Assembly: GCF_007860105.1 (NCBI RefSeq)
Contig: NZ_SJPU01000001.1
Coordinates: 558,001-622,000 of the forward strand
Origin: Allorhodopirellula heiligendammensis
GTDB lineage: Bacteria; Planctomycetota; Planctomycetia; Pirellulales; Pirellulaceae
Length of the DNA: 64,000 bases
Direction of reading: 5' to 3'
The notes under the pieces were generated by a model. The model saw only the letters and a program-made list of their open reading frames with translations, was not told the DNA's origin and ran no database searches. Position 1 is the stretch's first letter. Every line of letters begins with the position of its first letter. Below are positions 33,541 to 44,396 of this stretch, one piece after another. The translations under genes and the position numbers were made by a program.

Positions 33541-36515
33541 GGTGACTCCTCGCTCGCTTGATTGTCGTCGTCGGCCGGCATCGTATTGAGTGCCTCGTTG
33601 AACATCATTTCATAGTCGTCAAATTCCACACCGGCCGGATTCGGCTCAAACTGACACGATCGGATCTGCCTCACGCAGTGATGGATCAGCTCGTCGGCTT
33701 GGTCAAACTGCGCCTGGGTGAAGCTGGCGAGATTAATTTTGGTCTCGGTATCCTTCTCGGCGACGTTGAAATATCCCAGTTCAACATCAGCAGGATCAGC
33801 CTCGATGCCCAGGTCAGGGATGAACCGACGATAGAGCGGCAACTGTAAGTCCACCCACTGCGTCGAGCCATCGGGCAACTTCTTAAGATGCTTTTTTTCT
33901 GGCAGGTGCCCGTGAGTTTTATAGTCGAGGATGGCCCATCGATCGAGTTCCGGATGATAGTCGATACGGTCAAATCGCCCTCGCAGTCCAGTGAACTTGC
34001 CATCGATTAAGATTCCAGTTGGACGCTTGGGACGCTTTGTCTTGCGGTCAAAGTCGAGCTCGTCAACGGATGCTTCGACTTTGTGAATCCGCCATCCCTG
34101 CGCGATCCTTTCGGCTTGACGCAACGCCACTGTCTGCAAGCGACGTTCGGCTTGCCGAACCTGCAACTGAACCGTCGATGCGGTATTGTCGCCATATCGC
34201 TCGGCCGCATAACGATGCAATTGGGCAACGAGCTCGGCGGCGATTTTGTCTGGATCGGCTTCGTCCTTGGCACTGCTCTCGCCGAAATTCTCGAGTGCAC
34301 CGTGCACAAGATCGCCGAATTGGTTCGCAGCAAGTTCGAGTGATCCATCATCCAACGGCCTCAGTTTCAGGACGTATCGCAAATAGAATCGATAGGGACA
34401 GGCGAGGTAGGCCGAGAACGCCGTCACACTCAAGGTCTCGATCGTGCGACCGGGTTGCGGTGGCGGTGGGCGGAAGTAACCCATCGTGTCATGTCCGCTT
34501 CGCTCGGACGCAGCAGCGCTGTTTGGTGGAACGATTTGGACGGACTCCCGAGGCTCGGTCAATATCCGGCAAACGCGGCGGGCGGCATCATCGGCAGAGG
34601 ACGCAGCCAGCAGACGGCTCGGTGGTGTTGGGGATCCGTCCGCGGAATGCGTCCCGACGAGAAACCGAACGTCTTTGCGAATGCTAAGCATTTGATGCAT
34701 GGCATGCACGTCTCGGGCATAACGTCGATCGTTGATTCGTTGGCTAAGGGTTGACTGTAGCGAAGACGGTACATAGGGATCCGATGATGCAGCCTCGGGG
34801 ACGAAGGGATGGTTCAGTCCACAAACCACCATTGCCGGGGCGTCATCGAGGGCCAAGTCGAGCCAGCCCAGAATCTCGATCTTATCGGGGGCGGGCGTGT
34901 CGGCAAGTGAAATTTCGCCAACGCGTCCGGCAATCAGCTCGAGGGCCGCGAGGGAATCAATGGCGGGATCGAGTGCCTCACTCACGTTCTCGAAATCCCC
35001 CAGTCGCGCAAGGGTGCTCGTGAGGGCCGGTGACGTCAGGTCGCCCGTCGCGTGGCCTGTCACGTCGCTCTCAGTCTCGGCGGCGTAAGCACGAGTGAGT
35101 ACCTCGGCGACCGCCTTGCTCCACTGCCGAATCGTGCGGGCGGGACGATTCAAGGGGGTCAGCCAGTCCTCAACAGCACCGAGGATGGCTTCTGCCGTGA
35201 CCGTTTCGGTACGCGTGGCGGGGAGGGGAAGGTCAACGCTGCGCGGGAACGCCTCGGACATCAATTGGTCCAACGTCGTCAGCCAACCGGCAGGGTCATG
35301 AGGTCGTTGTCGCTCGCTCGTAGTGGCACTGAAATGGCGATCGATCAAAGTGTACACCGCGGCATGCCGAACGAGTGCGGCGAGGGATCGCCACGTTCGA
35401 CGTTGGCGGTAGGTTGCGAGCAGGTCCAGCAATCTTCCGACCGAGGTTTCAGCGACGGTCCAACCGACGTGCCGGTAGGTGGGCACGCGTAGCAACCGGC
35501 ATTGATTCTCGATTGGTTCCGTCTGCGAGCGGTCAGTCACTCCAATGGTAATGGCGTCGACGCTGTGTCGGCTGCCGAAATCAGCCAGCGACTCAACCAC
35601 CGCCTGCGATTGGTCGTCGACGGGACCGGTGGCGATCAGCTGCTCATCGCGAATCGGCAACTTGTGGTCCTTCCAACGCTCGGGCAGGAGGCAACCGATC
35701 TCATCAAAATGATCAGCCAATGACGGTGGCGCGGCAATCAGTGCCGTCACTGGCGTGTCGACCTGGCTTAACATCGCCTTGACCATTTCAGAGAGGTCCG
35801 TTGCGCCAACTAGCACGATGGGGCGCAAGGCGCGGCATTCGCGTTGAGCGATTTTTTCAATCGCGGCACCATTGGGGTCACATCGCTGTGCAGCCTCCAG
35901 CTCATGGCGGTACCTTTTCATGGCATCGACTAGGAACTCCCAGCGGCGCCGATCGGCGCCGGATTCGGCCTTCTCTAGCACGCTCTCGAAGGTGCTGTTC
36001 TCTGCTGCGATTGTAGTCCATAACCGTCGTGTGGTGGCCGCTAAGTCCAACCAGGGCGTTGTCGCATCCGGCTCTGGCGGTGTCGGTACGAGTGTCTTCA
36101 AGGCTGCGGGATCGGATGCGGATAACACGCGAGCCCAGGCAAGAATTTGTTCGAAGTCGGTGGCCCACTCGGCCGGTCGCCGATACAACAGGCTGGGAAG
36201 CCGTCCGACGAGATTGAAGCGAGGAGGACGATACTCGCGGCCACTGGCATGGGCGGCGAACTGCAACTTCTCTCGCAACCGAGATAACGCCCGGCTCGAC
36301 GGTAATACGACGTCGAGAGAACTCAGGTCCAGTGGTGCGGGAGCCACTGATTCTGGCTGTTCGAGCAGCCACTTTGCTGCGAGTTGGATGAGCGGTCGAT
36401 CCCAGCCGCAGAACACCCGCTCGCAGATTGCGCCGTGAGCAACCGGTCGCCCTGATCTGCGTGTCGTCGCTGCCGTTTTATCTACCAATTCCTGATTCTC
36501 CTCAGCCAACTGCAA
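33537..36515 (-). CDS. AddB-like PD-(D/E)XK nuclease subunit
   Basis: The 992-residue protein has a long N-terminal region related to an inactivated helicase (no Walker A can be seen) and a C-terminal PD-(D/E)XK nuclease: TAFSAYLACPYRFYLRYVL, FGDLVHGALENFGES, GLRGRFDRIDYHPE and WAILDYKTHGHLPE, then DLQLPLYRRF. In classical AddB a cluster of four cysteines holds 4Fe-4S around the nuclease. Here only one Cys sits in the first position and the C-terminal C-x2-C-x5-C group is missing. The start is a TTG with weak support, so the true N terminus may be slightly shorter. It is the only nuclease of the pair with the AddA-like helicase. Confidence 0.87.
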   Translation of the reverse strand: MQLAEENQELVDKTAATTRRSGRPVAHGAICERVFCGWDRPLIQLAAKWLLEQPESVAPAPLDLSSLDVVLPSSRALSRLREKLQFAAHASGREYRPPRFNLVGRLPSLLYRRPAEWATDFEQILAWARVLSASDPAALKTLVPTPPEPDATTPWLDLAATTRRLWTTIAAENSTFESVLEKAESGADRRRWEFLVDAMKRYRHELEAAQRCDPNGAAIEKIAQRECRALRPIVLVGATDLSEMVKAMLSQVDTPVTALIAAPPSLADHFDEIGCLLPERWKDHKLPIRDEQLIATGPVDDQSQAVVESLADFGSRHSVDAITIGVTDRSQTEPIENQCRLLRVPTYRHVGWTVAETSVGRLLDLLATYRQRRTWRSLAALVRHAAVYTLIDRHFSATTSERQRPHDPAGWLTTLDQLMSEAFPRSVDLPLPATRTETVTAEAILGAVEDWLTPLNRPARTIRQWSKAVAEVLTRAYAAETESDVTGHATGDLTSPALTSTLARLGDFENVSEALDPAIDSLAALELIAGRVGEISLADTPAPDKIEILGWLDLALDDAPAMVVCGLNHPFVPEAASSDPYVPSSLQSTLSQRINDRRYARDVHAMHQMLSIRKDVRFLVGTHSADGSPTPPSRLLAASSADDAARRVCRILTEPRESVQIVPPNSAAASERSGHDTMGYFRPPPPQPGRTIETLSVTAFSAYLACPYRFYLRYVLKLRPLDDGSLELAANQFGDLVHGALENFGESSAKDEADPDKIAAELVAQLHRYAAERYGDNTASTVQLQVRQAERRLQTVALRQAERIAQGWRIHKVEASVDELDFDRKTKRPKRPTGILIDGKFTGLRGRFDRIDYHPELDRWAILDYKTHGHLPEKKHLKKLPDGSTQWVDLQLPLYRRFIPDLGIEADPADVELGYFNVAEKDTETKINLASFTQAQFDQADELIHHCVRQIRSCQFEPNPAGVEFDDYEMMFNEALNTMPADDDNQASEESP

Positions 36516-36974
36516 TCATCCCTATGGCGACAGTGCCAGAGGGCCACGGTATTTGATGGCCACGGTGCCAGGTGGCATCCTGCCCAATCGCCACAGTGTA
36601 CGAAGACAAGCCTTCTGGAGAACCCACCGCGCTCAACGGCGGCAGACGTTTTCGCGTTTTCACTCAGCGATGGGCGATGCAATCTCGTCAGCACGATTTC
36701 GGTATCTCATTTGCGGCGAAGGTCTGAGAAGTGAGCTGTTTCCAAGAGGTGAGCTGTGACGCCGAGGTTCGCGTGACGAACCGAGATGAGGCAGCTACGA
36801 AGCGCCAAGCGACAGTCGCTTGCAGTATTTTTCGCCAATTGAGATCGAACGGGCGAAAACGCCAGTTTGCGGCGATCTGGCCGTCGGAGGGCTGATCACA
36901 CAGTGGCATCCTCGCGCGGTAAACTTGCCCATATCAACATGCTTGATTCCTATTCACCAACGGTGTAAATCCTG
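36516..36974. other. Intergenic region with short direct repeats
   Basis: This is a region of about 460 bases between divergent addB-like and glgB genes. A 16-base direct repeat, ATGGCGACAGTGCCAG at 36524-36539 and a copy with two mismatches at 36556-36571, occurs 32 bases apart, with short inverted pieces around it. No gene was recognised. The function is unknown; similar repeats could be REP-like sequences. Confidence 0.45.
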
Positions 36975-38963
36975 ATGAAATCGCCCGATTCCCAATCAAC
37001 CGACGCAAAATCGACAGCGACTCCAGCAGAGGGTAGCCAGCAGGATCGGGCGAATTCTGCCGTGGGACAGCCTGGCGGCGCACCGTCGGTCGTCAATCGG
37101 CCGGAAGTATCGCCAGTTGCCGCGGAACCCCGCAACGAGCGCTACGATTGGCTCGGTGCTCATTTAGAAACGCGCGACGGTGTGGCTGGAGCCCGGTTTG
37201 CCGTGTGGGCACCCAACGCGACCGAGGTCAGCGTGTTAACTGATGGAAATGGCTGGCAGGCAGGTCGCGATTGGCTGCAAGGAAGTGACTCGGGCGTATG
37301 GAGCGGGTTCATTGCAGGCGCGACCGAGGGAACTCGGTACAAATACGCAATCAAGACAAAATCAGGAGCCGTGCTCGATAAAGCGGATCCATTTGCGTTC
37401 GCCGCCGAGCATCCACCCGCGACGGCCTCGATTATCCACAATCTTGACCAATACCAGTGGAATGACGGCGATTGGATGAACCGCCGCGGGCAGGTCAACT
37501 GGCTGCAGCAACCCGTTTCGGTCTACGAGGTGCAACTCTCCTCATGGAAACGTCCGTGGGATGGCCGCCGCTACCACAGCTACCGCGAACTCGCCACGAT
37601 GCTGGTCGATTACGTCAAAGAGCTAGGCTACACACACATCGAACTGATGCCGATTACGGAATTCCCATTTGACGGCTCGTGGGGATATCAGGTGACCAGC
37701 TATTTCGCCCCCACAAGTCGATTCGGCGGTCCCGATGAGTTCCGGTACTTTGTCGATCACTGCCACCGCAACGGCATCGGCGTGATTGTGGACTGGGTTC
37801 CGGCGCACTTCCCATACGACGCTCATGGCTTGGCCCACTTCGACGGTACGGGCTTGTACGAACACAGCGATCCGCGTCAAGGTTTCCATCCGGACTGGAA
37901 CACGCACATTTTCAACTATGGACGCCAGGAAGTCCGCGAGTTCTTGCATTCCAGCGCCCGGTTTTGGTGCAAGGAATATCACATTGATGGACTGCGCGTC
38001 GACGCTGTCGCGTCAATGTTGTATCTGGACTATTCGCGAGAAGCCGGTGAGTGGGTGCCTAACCAGTTTGGCGGCAATGAGAATCTCGAAGCAATTGAAT
38101 TTTTGAAGCATTTTAACACTCACTTGCACGCGGATTTTCCAGGCGTTTTGACGATTGCGGAAGAATCGACTTCGTTCGGTGGCGTCTCCCGGCCCGTCTA
38201 CACTGGCGGACTTGGGTTCGGGATGAAGTGGGACATGGGTTGGATGCACGACACTCTGGAGTACATCAAGCGAGACCCAATCTACCGCAAGTACCACCAA
38301 GGTGAATTGTCGTTTCGTTCGGTGTATCAGTTCAGCGAAAACTTCATGTTGCCGCTGTCGCATGATGAAGTGGTCCACGGCAAAGGATCGCTGCTGTCGC
38401 GGATGCCCGGCGATCAATGGCAGCGGTTTGCGAATTTGCGTTTGCTCTATGGATACCAGTACGCTTCACCAGGCAAGAAGCTACTGTTCATGGGTTGCGA
38501 ATTCGGACAATCGTCCGAGTGGAACGCGGAGAGCCAGTTGGACTGGTCGCTGCTGCAGTTTGACGTTCATGATGGTATCAAACGATTCATTGGTGATTTG
38601 AATCGGATCTACAAAGACTACCCGGCGCTGTACGAACTGGATTGCGATCCGGCTGGCTTCTCGTGGATCGCGGCAGATGATGCCGACAAGAGCATCTTCA
38701 CATTCTGCCGATTTGCCAGTGACGGCGGTGCAGTCGTGGTGGTGCTCAACTTCACCCCGGCGCCTCATGTGGGATATCGGATCGGCGTCCCCCAAGCGGG
38801 CACCTACACGGAGATTCTTAACAGCGACTCGGAACTTTACGGGGGCAGTAATGTCGGGAATCTCGGAAAGATCACGAGTAACGACGTGGCCGCCCACGGG
38901 CGTGAGCAGAGTTTGAAGCTCAATATTCCACCGCTCGCTATCGTAATGTTAGCGGTGACCTGA
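36975..38963 (+). CDS. glgB: 1,4-alpha-glucan branching enzyme (copy 2)
   Basis: The 662-residue GH13 enzyme has a Ser/Pro/Ala-rich, probably disordered N-terminal stretch (about 1-55), then CBM48 ([16 protein letters not shown], about 70-160) and the catalytic barrel with D343 in [10 protein letters not shown], Glu in AEEST (396-397) and D464 in [11 protein letters not shown]. Spacing between catalytic residues (53 and 68) is identical to copy 1 at 11025. It lacks the N1 domain of copy 1. The two are clear paralogues from an old duplication; no other glycogen gene is adjacent to either. Stop at 38963 is followed within 75 bases by a DUF1559 pseudogene. Confidence 0.96.
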   Translation: MKSPDSQSTDAKSTATPAEGSQQDRANSAVGQPGGAPSVVNRPEVSPVAAEPRNERYDWLGAHLETRDGVAGARFAVWAPNATEVSVLTDGNGWQAGRDWLQGSDSGVWSGFIAGATEGTRYKYAIKTKSGAVLDKADPFAFAAEHPPATASIIHNLDQYQWNDGDWMNRRGQVNWLQQPVSVYEVQLSSWKRPWDGRRYHSYRELATMLVDYVKELGYTHIELMPITEFPFDGSWGYQVTSYFAPTSRFGGPDEFRYFVDHCHRNGIGVIVDWVPAHFPYDAHGLAHFDGTGLYEHSDPRQGFHPDWNTHIFNYGRQEVREFLHSSARFWCKEYHIDGLRVDAVASMLYLDYSREAGEWVPNQFGGNENLEAIEFLKHFNTHLHADFPGVLTIAEESTSFGGVSRPVYTGGLGFGMKWDMGWMHDTLEYIKRDPIYRKYHQGELSFRSVYQFSENFMLPLSHDEVVHGKGSLLSRMPGDQWQRFANLRLLYGYQYASPGKKLLFMGCEFGQSSEWNAESQLDWSLLQFDVHDGIKRFIGDLNRIYKDYPALYELDCDPAGFSWIAADDADKSIFTFCRFASDGGAVVVVLNFTPAPHVGYRIGVPQAGTYTEILNSDSELYGGSNVGNLGKITSNDVAAHGREQSLKLNIPPLAIVMLAVT

Positions 38964-39034
38964 GGCAGGATCGTGCGAGCGGTCCATGTCAGTCAAATTC
39001 GACTGGCCCCATCATGCGTTCAAACAGATGCACG

Positions 39035-39856
39035 TTGCCTGTTGTGTAAGCGGCTCGAGAAGCTGCTCGCCGCTGCTCCTGCTCGAACAAACTGGCGCAG
39101 TTGGGACTTGCAGTTCATAATTTCGAGTTTTCGATGGAGCACCTGCCCTCTGGATCCATCAACCCAACCGGACCGGTTTTGAACGAACCCGTCGGACAGG
39201 ATGTCGGCTATCTGGTGCAGTTGTGCCCTTACATCGAACAGCAAGGTATCGCCAATCATTTTGATATCTCGTTGGGAACCTATGACGCCGCCAACGCACC
39301 AGCCCGGAAGCAGACCATCGCCACGTTCATTTGTCCGTCATCACCTTACGCCCCCAACACGGAGGGCACCTCTGGCCTGACGAATTATGCGGGCTGCTAT
39401 CACCATACCGAGGCCCCGATCGACACGAACAACACGGGATTGATGTTTCTGAACAGCCATGTGCGATATGGAGAAATCACTGACGGCAGCTCTCACACGA
39501 TCTTGATCGGTGAGATGCTGCCACAGCTCGATAGCTTGGGGTGGGCTTCGGGAACGCGAGCATCGCTGCGCAACACCGGCTGGTTTGCGGGCAAATCGAT
39601 GACGCCCGGTGCCACGGATATCGCACCCTATCCACGACCGAGACTCGCTGGCAGCGGTCCGGTCTTGACCGCATCAAGCGAAGATCGGATGGCAGACATT
39701 GAATTTGTCGGTGGCTTTGACAGCTACCATGCAGGGGGCGCCCAGTTTTGTTTCGCCGACGGCTCGATTCGATTTTTGAGTCTATCCGTCGATCCCGCCC
39801 TCTACCAGAAACTCGGCAATCGGGCAGATGGAGCGATGATGGGGACGGAATATTAG
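39035..39856 (+). pseudogene. DUF1559 gene with lost leader and an internal stop
   Basis: In one frame the sequence reads LPVV, stop (TAA at 39047-39049), [26 protein letters not shown], then a good DUF1559 domain to the end (FVGGFDSYHAGGAQF and CFADGSIRFLSLS). The stop sits where the family has [13 protein letters not shown], i.e. a CAA to TAA change at the Gln. Upstream of LPVV the [13 protein letters not shown] prepilin leader is absent. The remaining frame from an ATG at 39101 would encode 251 residues without a leader, which could not be exported or processed as the family requires. I read it as a pseudogene; a sequencing error would not restore the missing leader. Confidence 0.75.
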
Positions 39857-40029
39857 TTCGATTTTAGCCTGGCTCCCCATTCCCCCAAGCCTGCCCTGGC
39901 GGTGGAATCGGAAAATTCCGTAGATTCCACTCAACCCTCACCATCGGCATAACCGATGGACAGAGAACAGCCCCCCGCGATTGCATGGGGCCGAGCAATC
40001 CTGCAAACAGACAAGAAGGACTTTGTCCA

Positions 40030-41166
40030 ATGCGACTGGCCTGGCTAACACAACTCAAGTCTCTCCACATCGTTCGTGCTGGCGTGCTCATCGCTGGTAG
40101 TTCAGTATGCTTTCAACCGCTCTCGGCAGAGATTCCCTGGCGTGACCAGTTAACGGCGGCTCACGCCGAGGCCAAGGCTCAAAACAAGCCGTTACTCCTC
40201 CATTTCTACACCGATAACTGTGTCTGGTGCGATAAACTCGAAGCCGGTGCGTTTCAGTCTCCGGAAGTCGAGGCGGCTGTCGCAAACGGCTTTGTGCCGG
40301 TCAAGATTCATGCGAGCGAGTCACGTGACCTGGCGAAAATGTTCAAGGTGACCAAGTTCCCGATGGACGTCGTGGTCACACCGGAGGGTGAGACTCTGGC
40401 TCATACGGTCAGTCCCCAGGAGCCAGCCAAGTACATCGCAATGTTGACGCAGGCGAGCAGCAAAATGCCCGCACCGGCCGCCTTTTCGCCGGAGATGTAC
40501 CCGAACAATTCGAATACACCGGCTGCTGGGATGCAAATTGCAGGCGCTGAGCATCTTGACGTGGAGTTGCCCAACCTGCCCAAGAGCGACATTGATAGCC
40601 GGCCGGTTGACGAGGTCGCCGCGACGCCGGCTATGCAGTCCACCTCTGAATCGTCCGTGGGGAAACCTGCCGCAGAGATGCCAGGTGGCGGCATCGCTAG
40701 TCTCGCATCAGCGCGAATGAAAACCGAAACACCAGCGACTGCAGACCCCCAGACCGCGTTGGATGCGGAATTGGATGCATCACCGAAACTTGCGATGGAG
40801 GGTTTCTGTGCCGTCACGGTGATTGATGAAGATCAGTGGATCGAAGGCAATCCCAAGTTCGGTGTCGTGCATCTAGGCAAGTTATATCTATTCAGCTCGA
40901 CAGAGAAGATGGATGTTTTTCTCGCCGACCCGATGCGTTACACGCCGGTTCTCAATGAAATCGACGTTGTCCGATTCTTCGAAGAACGCAGGATTGTCCC
41001 CGGCCAGCGACGATTTGGCATGCGAGATCCGATCCATCAGCGAATGTTTTTCTTCGCCGATGAAGCGTCCATGAATCACTTCCACGACGAGTTCGAACGC
41101 TACACAGACGCGGCGATCGAGGTCATGAATCAAGCCGTCGCTGACGCCAATCCGGACACACTGTGA
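40030..41166 (+). CDS. Secreted thioredoxin-like protein with a C-terminal YHS-like domain
   Basis: The 378-residue protein has a signal peptide (HIVRAGVLIAGSSVCF), a thioredoxin fold with a CVWC active site (LLLHFYTDNCVWCDKLE, about residues 55-70) and cis-proline region VTKFPMDVVV. A low-complexity linker of about 110 residues, rich in Ala/Pro/Ser/Glu, leads to a C-terminal domain (about 250-370) with FCAVTVIDEDQWI and LYLFSSTEKMDVFLADPMRYTPV, which resembles YHS-type metal-binding domains. The pattern suggests thiol-disulphide or metal-related work outside the cytoplasm. AAGGA before the ATG at 40030 supports the start. Confidence 0.82.
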   Translation: MRLAWLTQLKSLHIVRAGVLIAGSSVCFQPLSAEIPWRDQLTAAHAEAKAQNKPLLLHFYTDNCVWCDKLEAGAFQSPEVEAAVANGFVPVKIHASESRDLAKMFKVTKFPMDVVVTPEGETLAHTVSPQEPAKYIAMLTQASSKMPAPAAFSPEMYPNNSNTPAAGMQIAGAEHLDVELPNLPKSDIDSRPVDEVAATPAMQSTSESSVGKPAAEMPGGGIASLASARMKTETPATADPQTALDAELDASPKLAMEGFCAVTVIDEDQWIEGNPKFGVVHLGKLYLFSSTEKMDVFLADPMRYTPVLNEIDVVRFFEERRIVPGQRRFGMRDPIHQRMFFFADEASMNHFHDEFERYTDAAIEVMNQAVADANPDTL

Positions 41167-41286
41167 TGGTGATCACCAACAGCCTTCTGCCTGGAATCTT
41201 CGCTGCGATCCCGCGGTGAAGAGAGTGGATCGAACGTTGTTGAGTGCGAGTAGAGTATCAAGGCGAGCGTTGGAATACGCAGGTTT

Positions 41287-43389
41287 CTAGGCCTTAGCGG
41301 CTTCCAGGGACGTCGAGCGTGGGCTCAGGTGCACGATTAGGATTCCTGTCAACAGGCAACCACCAGCGATCACCAACCACAGTGGCGGCAGGTGACGGTT
41401 GCCCTCGATCTCCGCTCCGAGGAACGTAAGTTTGTCGTGGTAGCGTCCCACGAGTTCGAGCGAACCGTTGTGAAGAAAATGCATCAGCATGCCGGGCAGC
41501 ACGCTACCGCTGCGATAGGCGACCCATCCCAGTGCGATACCTAGGAGCGTGGTCGGCAGAAAACGTTCGATCAATAGTGTACTGCCCACAAACACATGAA
41601 ACAGGCCGAACAGCACTGCTGTGGTCATGATTGTGGGCCAGGGCCGCAAGACACTGCGGAAGGCAGAGAAAAGATATCCGCGGAAACAGAGTTCTTCGAT
41701 GACTGCGGGAGCGAGCGCCAACGTCGAGAGTAATAGCACCGGCGAGATTGTTTTCCATTTCTCAAGCACTCCGCGGGTGCGTTCAAGTTGCTCTTCGTTT
41801 AATAGAGCCAGCTTCCACTGATCGGCCAGCACAAGCGCCTCATAGGCGAACGCCCAGGCGCCGAGCGACATTACGGCCGCCCCGATGTAGAACCCGATGT
41901 TGGATTGGTTCAAACGATACGTCGACGCGAGACGGTGTTTACCAAGGAGGGTTGCAGCGAGGGGAATCAATCCGAACGTGGCGATTAGAGAGACGGCGTT
42001 CAGTGTCAGCTGCAGTGGCACATTGATCTCACTGCCCTGCCGACCAATCCATTGCATCAACGAGTTTGAAACGACAAACGAGGCAGGTAATAGCAGGGCG
42101 ATTACCATGCCCGCTTCACCCACGCTTGGTCGTGTGGTGGCGAGTTCGGGACGTCGAAACAGTGATCCGATGGAACGATCGCTGGTGCGGTTGACTGCAT
42201 CGCTACCAAACAGCTTGGCCGCGATCGCCAGCGCGCCAGCTGCGTAGCAAAGCGTGGAGACCACCGCGACCGTCGCCCCGAGTGGATGAACGTCGCCAGC
42301 TAAAATCTCTCGCGCTAGCAACACGATGTTCAGCAGCGGAGCAACCGCGAGCGGACCTGTTAGATTGATGCCGGGCATCAAGGACAGCATCGCGGGGGCG
42401 AGGGCGAGGAGCATGACCGGAATCAAGTACGCCTGGGCTTCCTTGAACGATCGAGCGAAGCTGGTCAGCGAAAGCAACACCGCCGCAAAGAAGGCGCTGA
42501 AGAGAACGAGCAATAAGAAGATGTAGCCCATCTCTTGGAAGCCTAGTCCGCCACCTTCACCCACCAGGATCGACATCAGCCCGGTCAGCGTCAATGTGAC
42601 GAACATTGCGCCCAAATTGGCGACCGCTGTCAGCAACGCCACGCTCACCACGGCGATGTATTTCGCCAACAACAGCCACCATCGCGGTACGGGAGAGGCC
42701 ATCAACGCTTCCATCGTCCCACGCTCGCGTTCGCCTGCAGTCAAATCGATCGCGGGATAAACGGCTCCGGTAATGGTCATGAGGACCAAGACCAAAGGGA
42801 TGATCGACGCCAACACGTTGCCGCTCTGTGGCTCACCAATCTCCGTTGTTGTCACTTCGAACGGAGTGAACTCTGGCAGAACATCTTTCATGATGCGCTC
42901 GGCATCTTGCATTCTGAGCCAGTGCAAACGCTCGATTAAAATACGTCGAGCCGATTGGCTGGCTTGATCTCCGGCAAAGGCAGTCACCTCGATTGCTGAG
43001 GGTTCACCGTCAGTGATGGTCAGTTCTGCCGCGACGTCGAGCTCATTGGCGAGCAGAGACTGGTTTGGATCCCCATCGGGCGTGACGACGACGTTGAAAT
43101 CTGCCAGTGCGCCGCCGCTAGCCTGCAGGATCGACTCCGGCGGGTGACTGCGCTGATCGAGGAGCAACGATTGCAGCCATTCGCTCTCTTGTTCGCTGCC
43201 TACGCCGACGACAAAACCATTTGTACCGGGCCCGGCAGACGAAATTAAAAACCGATTCATCGCCATGCTCAGCAGCGGATAGACGAGCAACGGCATCATG
43301 ACGAGCGTCAGAATGGTGCGGCGATCGCGCAGCGTTTCACGTAGCTCTTTGCGGCTGAGTCGAGCCAGTCGAGACCAGGAGAGGTTCAC
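41287..43389 (-). CDS. ABC transporter permease (NatB type) fused to a CPBP-family intramembrane protease
   Basis: The 700-residue membrane protein begins as an ABC-2 permease of the NatB kind ([20 protein letters not shown], a large extracytoplasmic loop at about 50-185, then several helices). From about residue 540 it carries a CPBP glutamic-type protease domain with EELCFR near 566, FGLFHV and MHFLHN. The fusion of a Na+-type export permease with a CPBP domain is known in other bacteria and may provide immunity or processing of a membrane substrate. It follows the ATPase gene with a 4-base overlap (ATGA). The transported substrate is unknown. Confidence 0.9.
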   Translation of the reverse strand: MNLSWSRLARLSRKELRETLRDRRTILTLVMMPLLVYPLLSMAMNRFLISSAGPGTNGFVVGVGSEQESEWLQSLLLDQRSHPPESILQASGGALADFNVVVTPDGDPNQSLLANELDVAAELTITDGEPSAIEVTAFAGDQASQSARRILIERLHWLRMQDAERIMKDVLPEFTPFEVTTTEIGEPQSGNVLASIIPLVLVLMTITGAVYPAIDLTAGERERGTMEALMASPVPRWWLLLAKYIAVVSVALLTAVANLGAMFVTLTLTGLMSILVGEGGGLGFQEMGYIFLLLVLFSAFFAAVLLSLTSFARSFKEAQAYLIPVMLLALAPAMLSLMPGINLTGPLAVAPLLNIVLLAREILAGDVHPLGATVAVVSTLCYAAGALAIAAKLFGSDAVNRTSDRSIGSLFRRPELATTRPSVGEAGMVIALLLPASFVVSNSLMQWIGRQGSEINVPLQLTLNAVSLIATFGLIPLAATLLGKHRLASTYRLNQSNIGFYIGAAVMSLGAWAFAYEALVLADQWKLALLNEEQLERTRGVLEKWKTISPVLLLSTLALAPAVIEELCFRGYLFSAFRSVLRPWPTIMTTAVLFGLFHVFVGSTLLIERFLPTTLLGIALGWVAYRSGSVLPGMLMHFLHNGSLELVGRYHDKLTFLGAEIEGNRHLPPLWLVIAGGCLLTGILIVHLSPRSTSLEAAKA

Positions 43390-44141
43390 GTAGCAGTTTC
43401 AATCGGGGAGGAGGAGTGATTCATGAGGTCATCGAACATCTCGACGAGATGGTTCCGCCCAGTCACGCGGCGCAGTTCGGAAAGATTGCCCTCGTATTGC
43501 ATTCTGCCGCGGTGCAATAATCCAAAGCGGTCACACAATCGCTCAGCTTCATCGAGCCGGTGAGTGCACACCACGACCGCTTTGCCTTCTTGGCGGAGGT
43601 GGGAAATGTACCGGAAAATAGTCTGCACGCCCACGACATCGAGTCCACGGGTGGGTTCGTCGAGCAACATGACGGGCGGATCATGAATCAACCCCCGCAC
43701 CAAAGTCACCCGCTGCCGTTGACCCGTCGAGAGCGTCCCCGCCCGCCGATCCAGCAGTCCTTGGATATCCATGACCTCTGCAAGGGTCCGTAAACGTTCG
43801 CTAGCGTGATTGGGATCCACTCCATACAAATCGGCGAAATACAGGAGCATCTCACGCACACTCAGCCACGGGTACACGCCATCGCTGGCAGAGACAAACC
43901 CGAGCTTCGCTTTCGCAGTAAATGGATCGGTCGACGTAGGAATCCCCGCGACTTCCGCATCTCCGCTGTCCGGTGCGATCAACCCCAATACCATTCTGAG
44001 TGTGGTTGTTTTTCCTGCTCCGTTGGGGCCGAGCAGACCAAAGACCTCTCCAGGGGCGACCGCGAAGGACAAGTCGTCGACGGCACAGACGGTCTCGTTT
44101 TCGGCCACAAATCGCTTCGTCAACCCGTGAATTTGCAGCAT
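43386..44141 (-). CDS. ABC transporter ATP-binding protein (NatA type)
   Basis: The 251-residue ATPase has Walker [14 protein letters not shown], a signature [18 protein letters not shown] (with T for the second G), Walker [13 protein letters not shown] and H-loop [13 protein letters not shown]. It drives the NatB-type permease encoded next. The start at 44141 ([11 protein letters not shown]) matches the family; a longer frame to 44315 lacks similarity. The bases just before this ATG are pyrimidine-rich and show no Shine-Dalgarno sequence, so initiation may be weak or leaderless. Confidence 0.9.
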   Translation of the reverse strand: MLQIHGLTKRFVAENETVCAVDDLSFAVAPGEVFGLLGPNGAGKTTTLRMVLGLIAPDSGDAEVAGIPTSTDPFTAKAKLGFVSASDGVYPWLSVREMLLYFADLYGVDPNHASERLRTLAEVMDIQGLLDRRAGTLSTGQRQRVTLVRGLIHDPPVMLLDEPTRGLDVVGVQTIFRYISHLRQEGKAVVVCTHRLDEAERLCDRFGLLHRGRMQYEGNLSELRRVTGRNHLVEMFDDLMNHSSSPIETAT

Positions 44142-44396
44142 GAGGAGGTTTTCAGTGGTCGCGCGGAACTGACGGAGTGCAGAGGAACCCCACCCTACGC
44201 AGCGGCGAGGAGAAAGGATCGCCACTGCTGTGCGGATACGATTCCAATCCGCATAACCGTTACAGCTCATGGGCTTCGTCGTCGAGGCGACGCGTTTCCT
44301 GGAACGGTCACGCAATCGCGATTATCCTCGAGGTATTCATTTTACTAGCCAGTGTTCGTTGAGCTGGTATCCGCCCACACCACCGGAGCATCGTCC

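Noticed and set aside
41167-41178. 12-bp palindrome tggtgatcacca after the thioredoxin-like gene
   Set aside because: Short, single copy, no promoter context; not enough to call a site.
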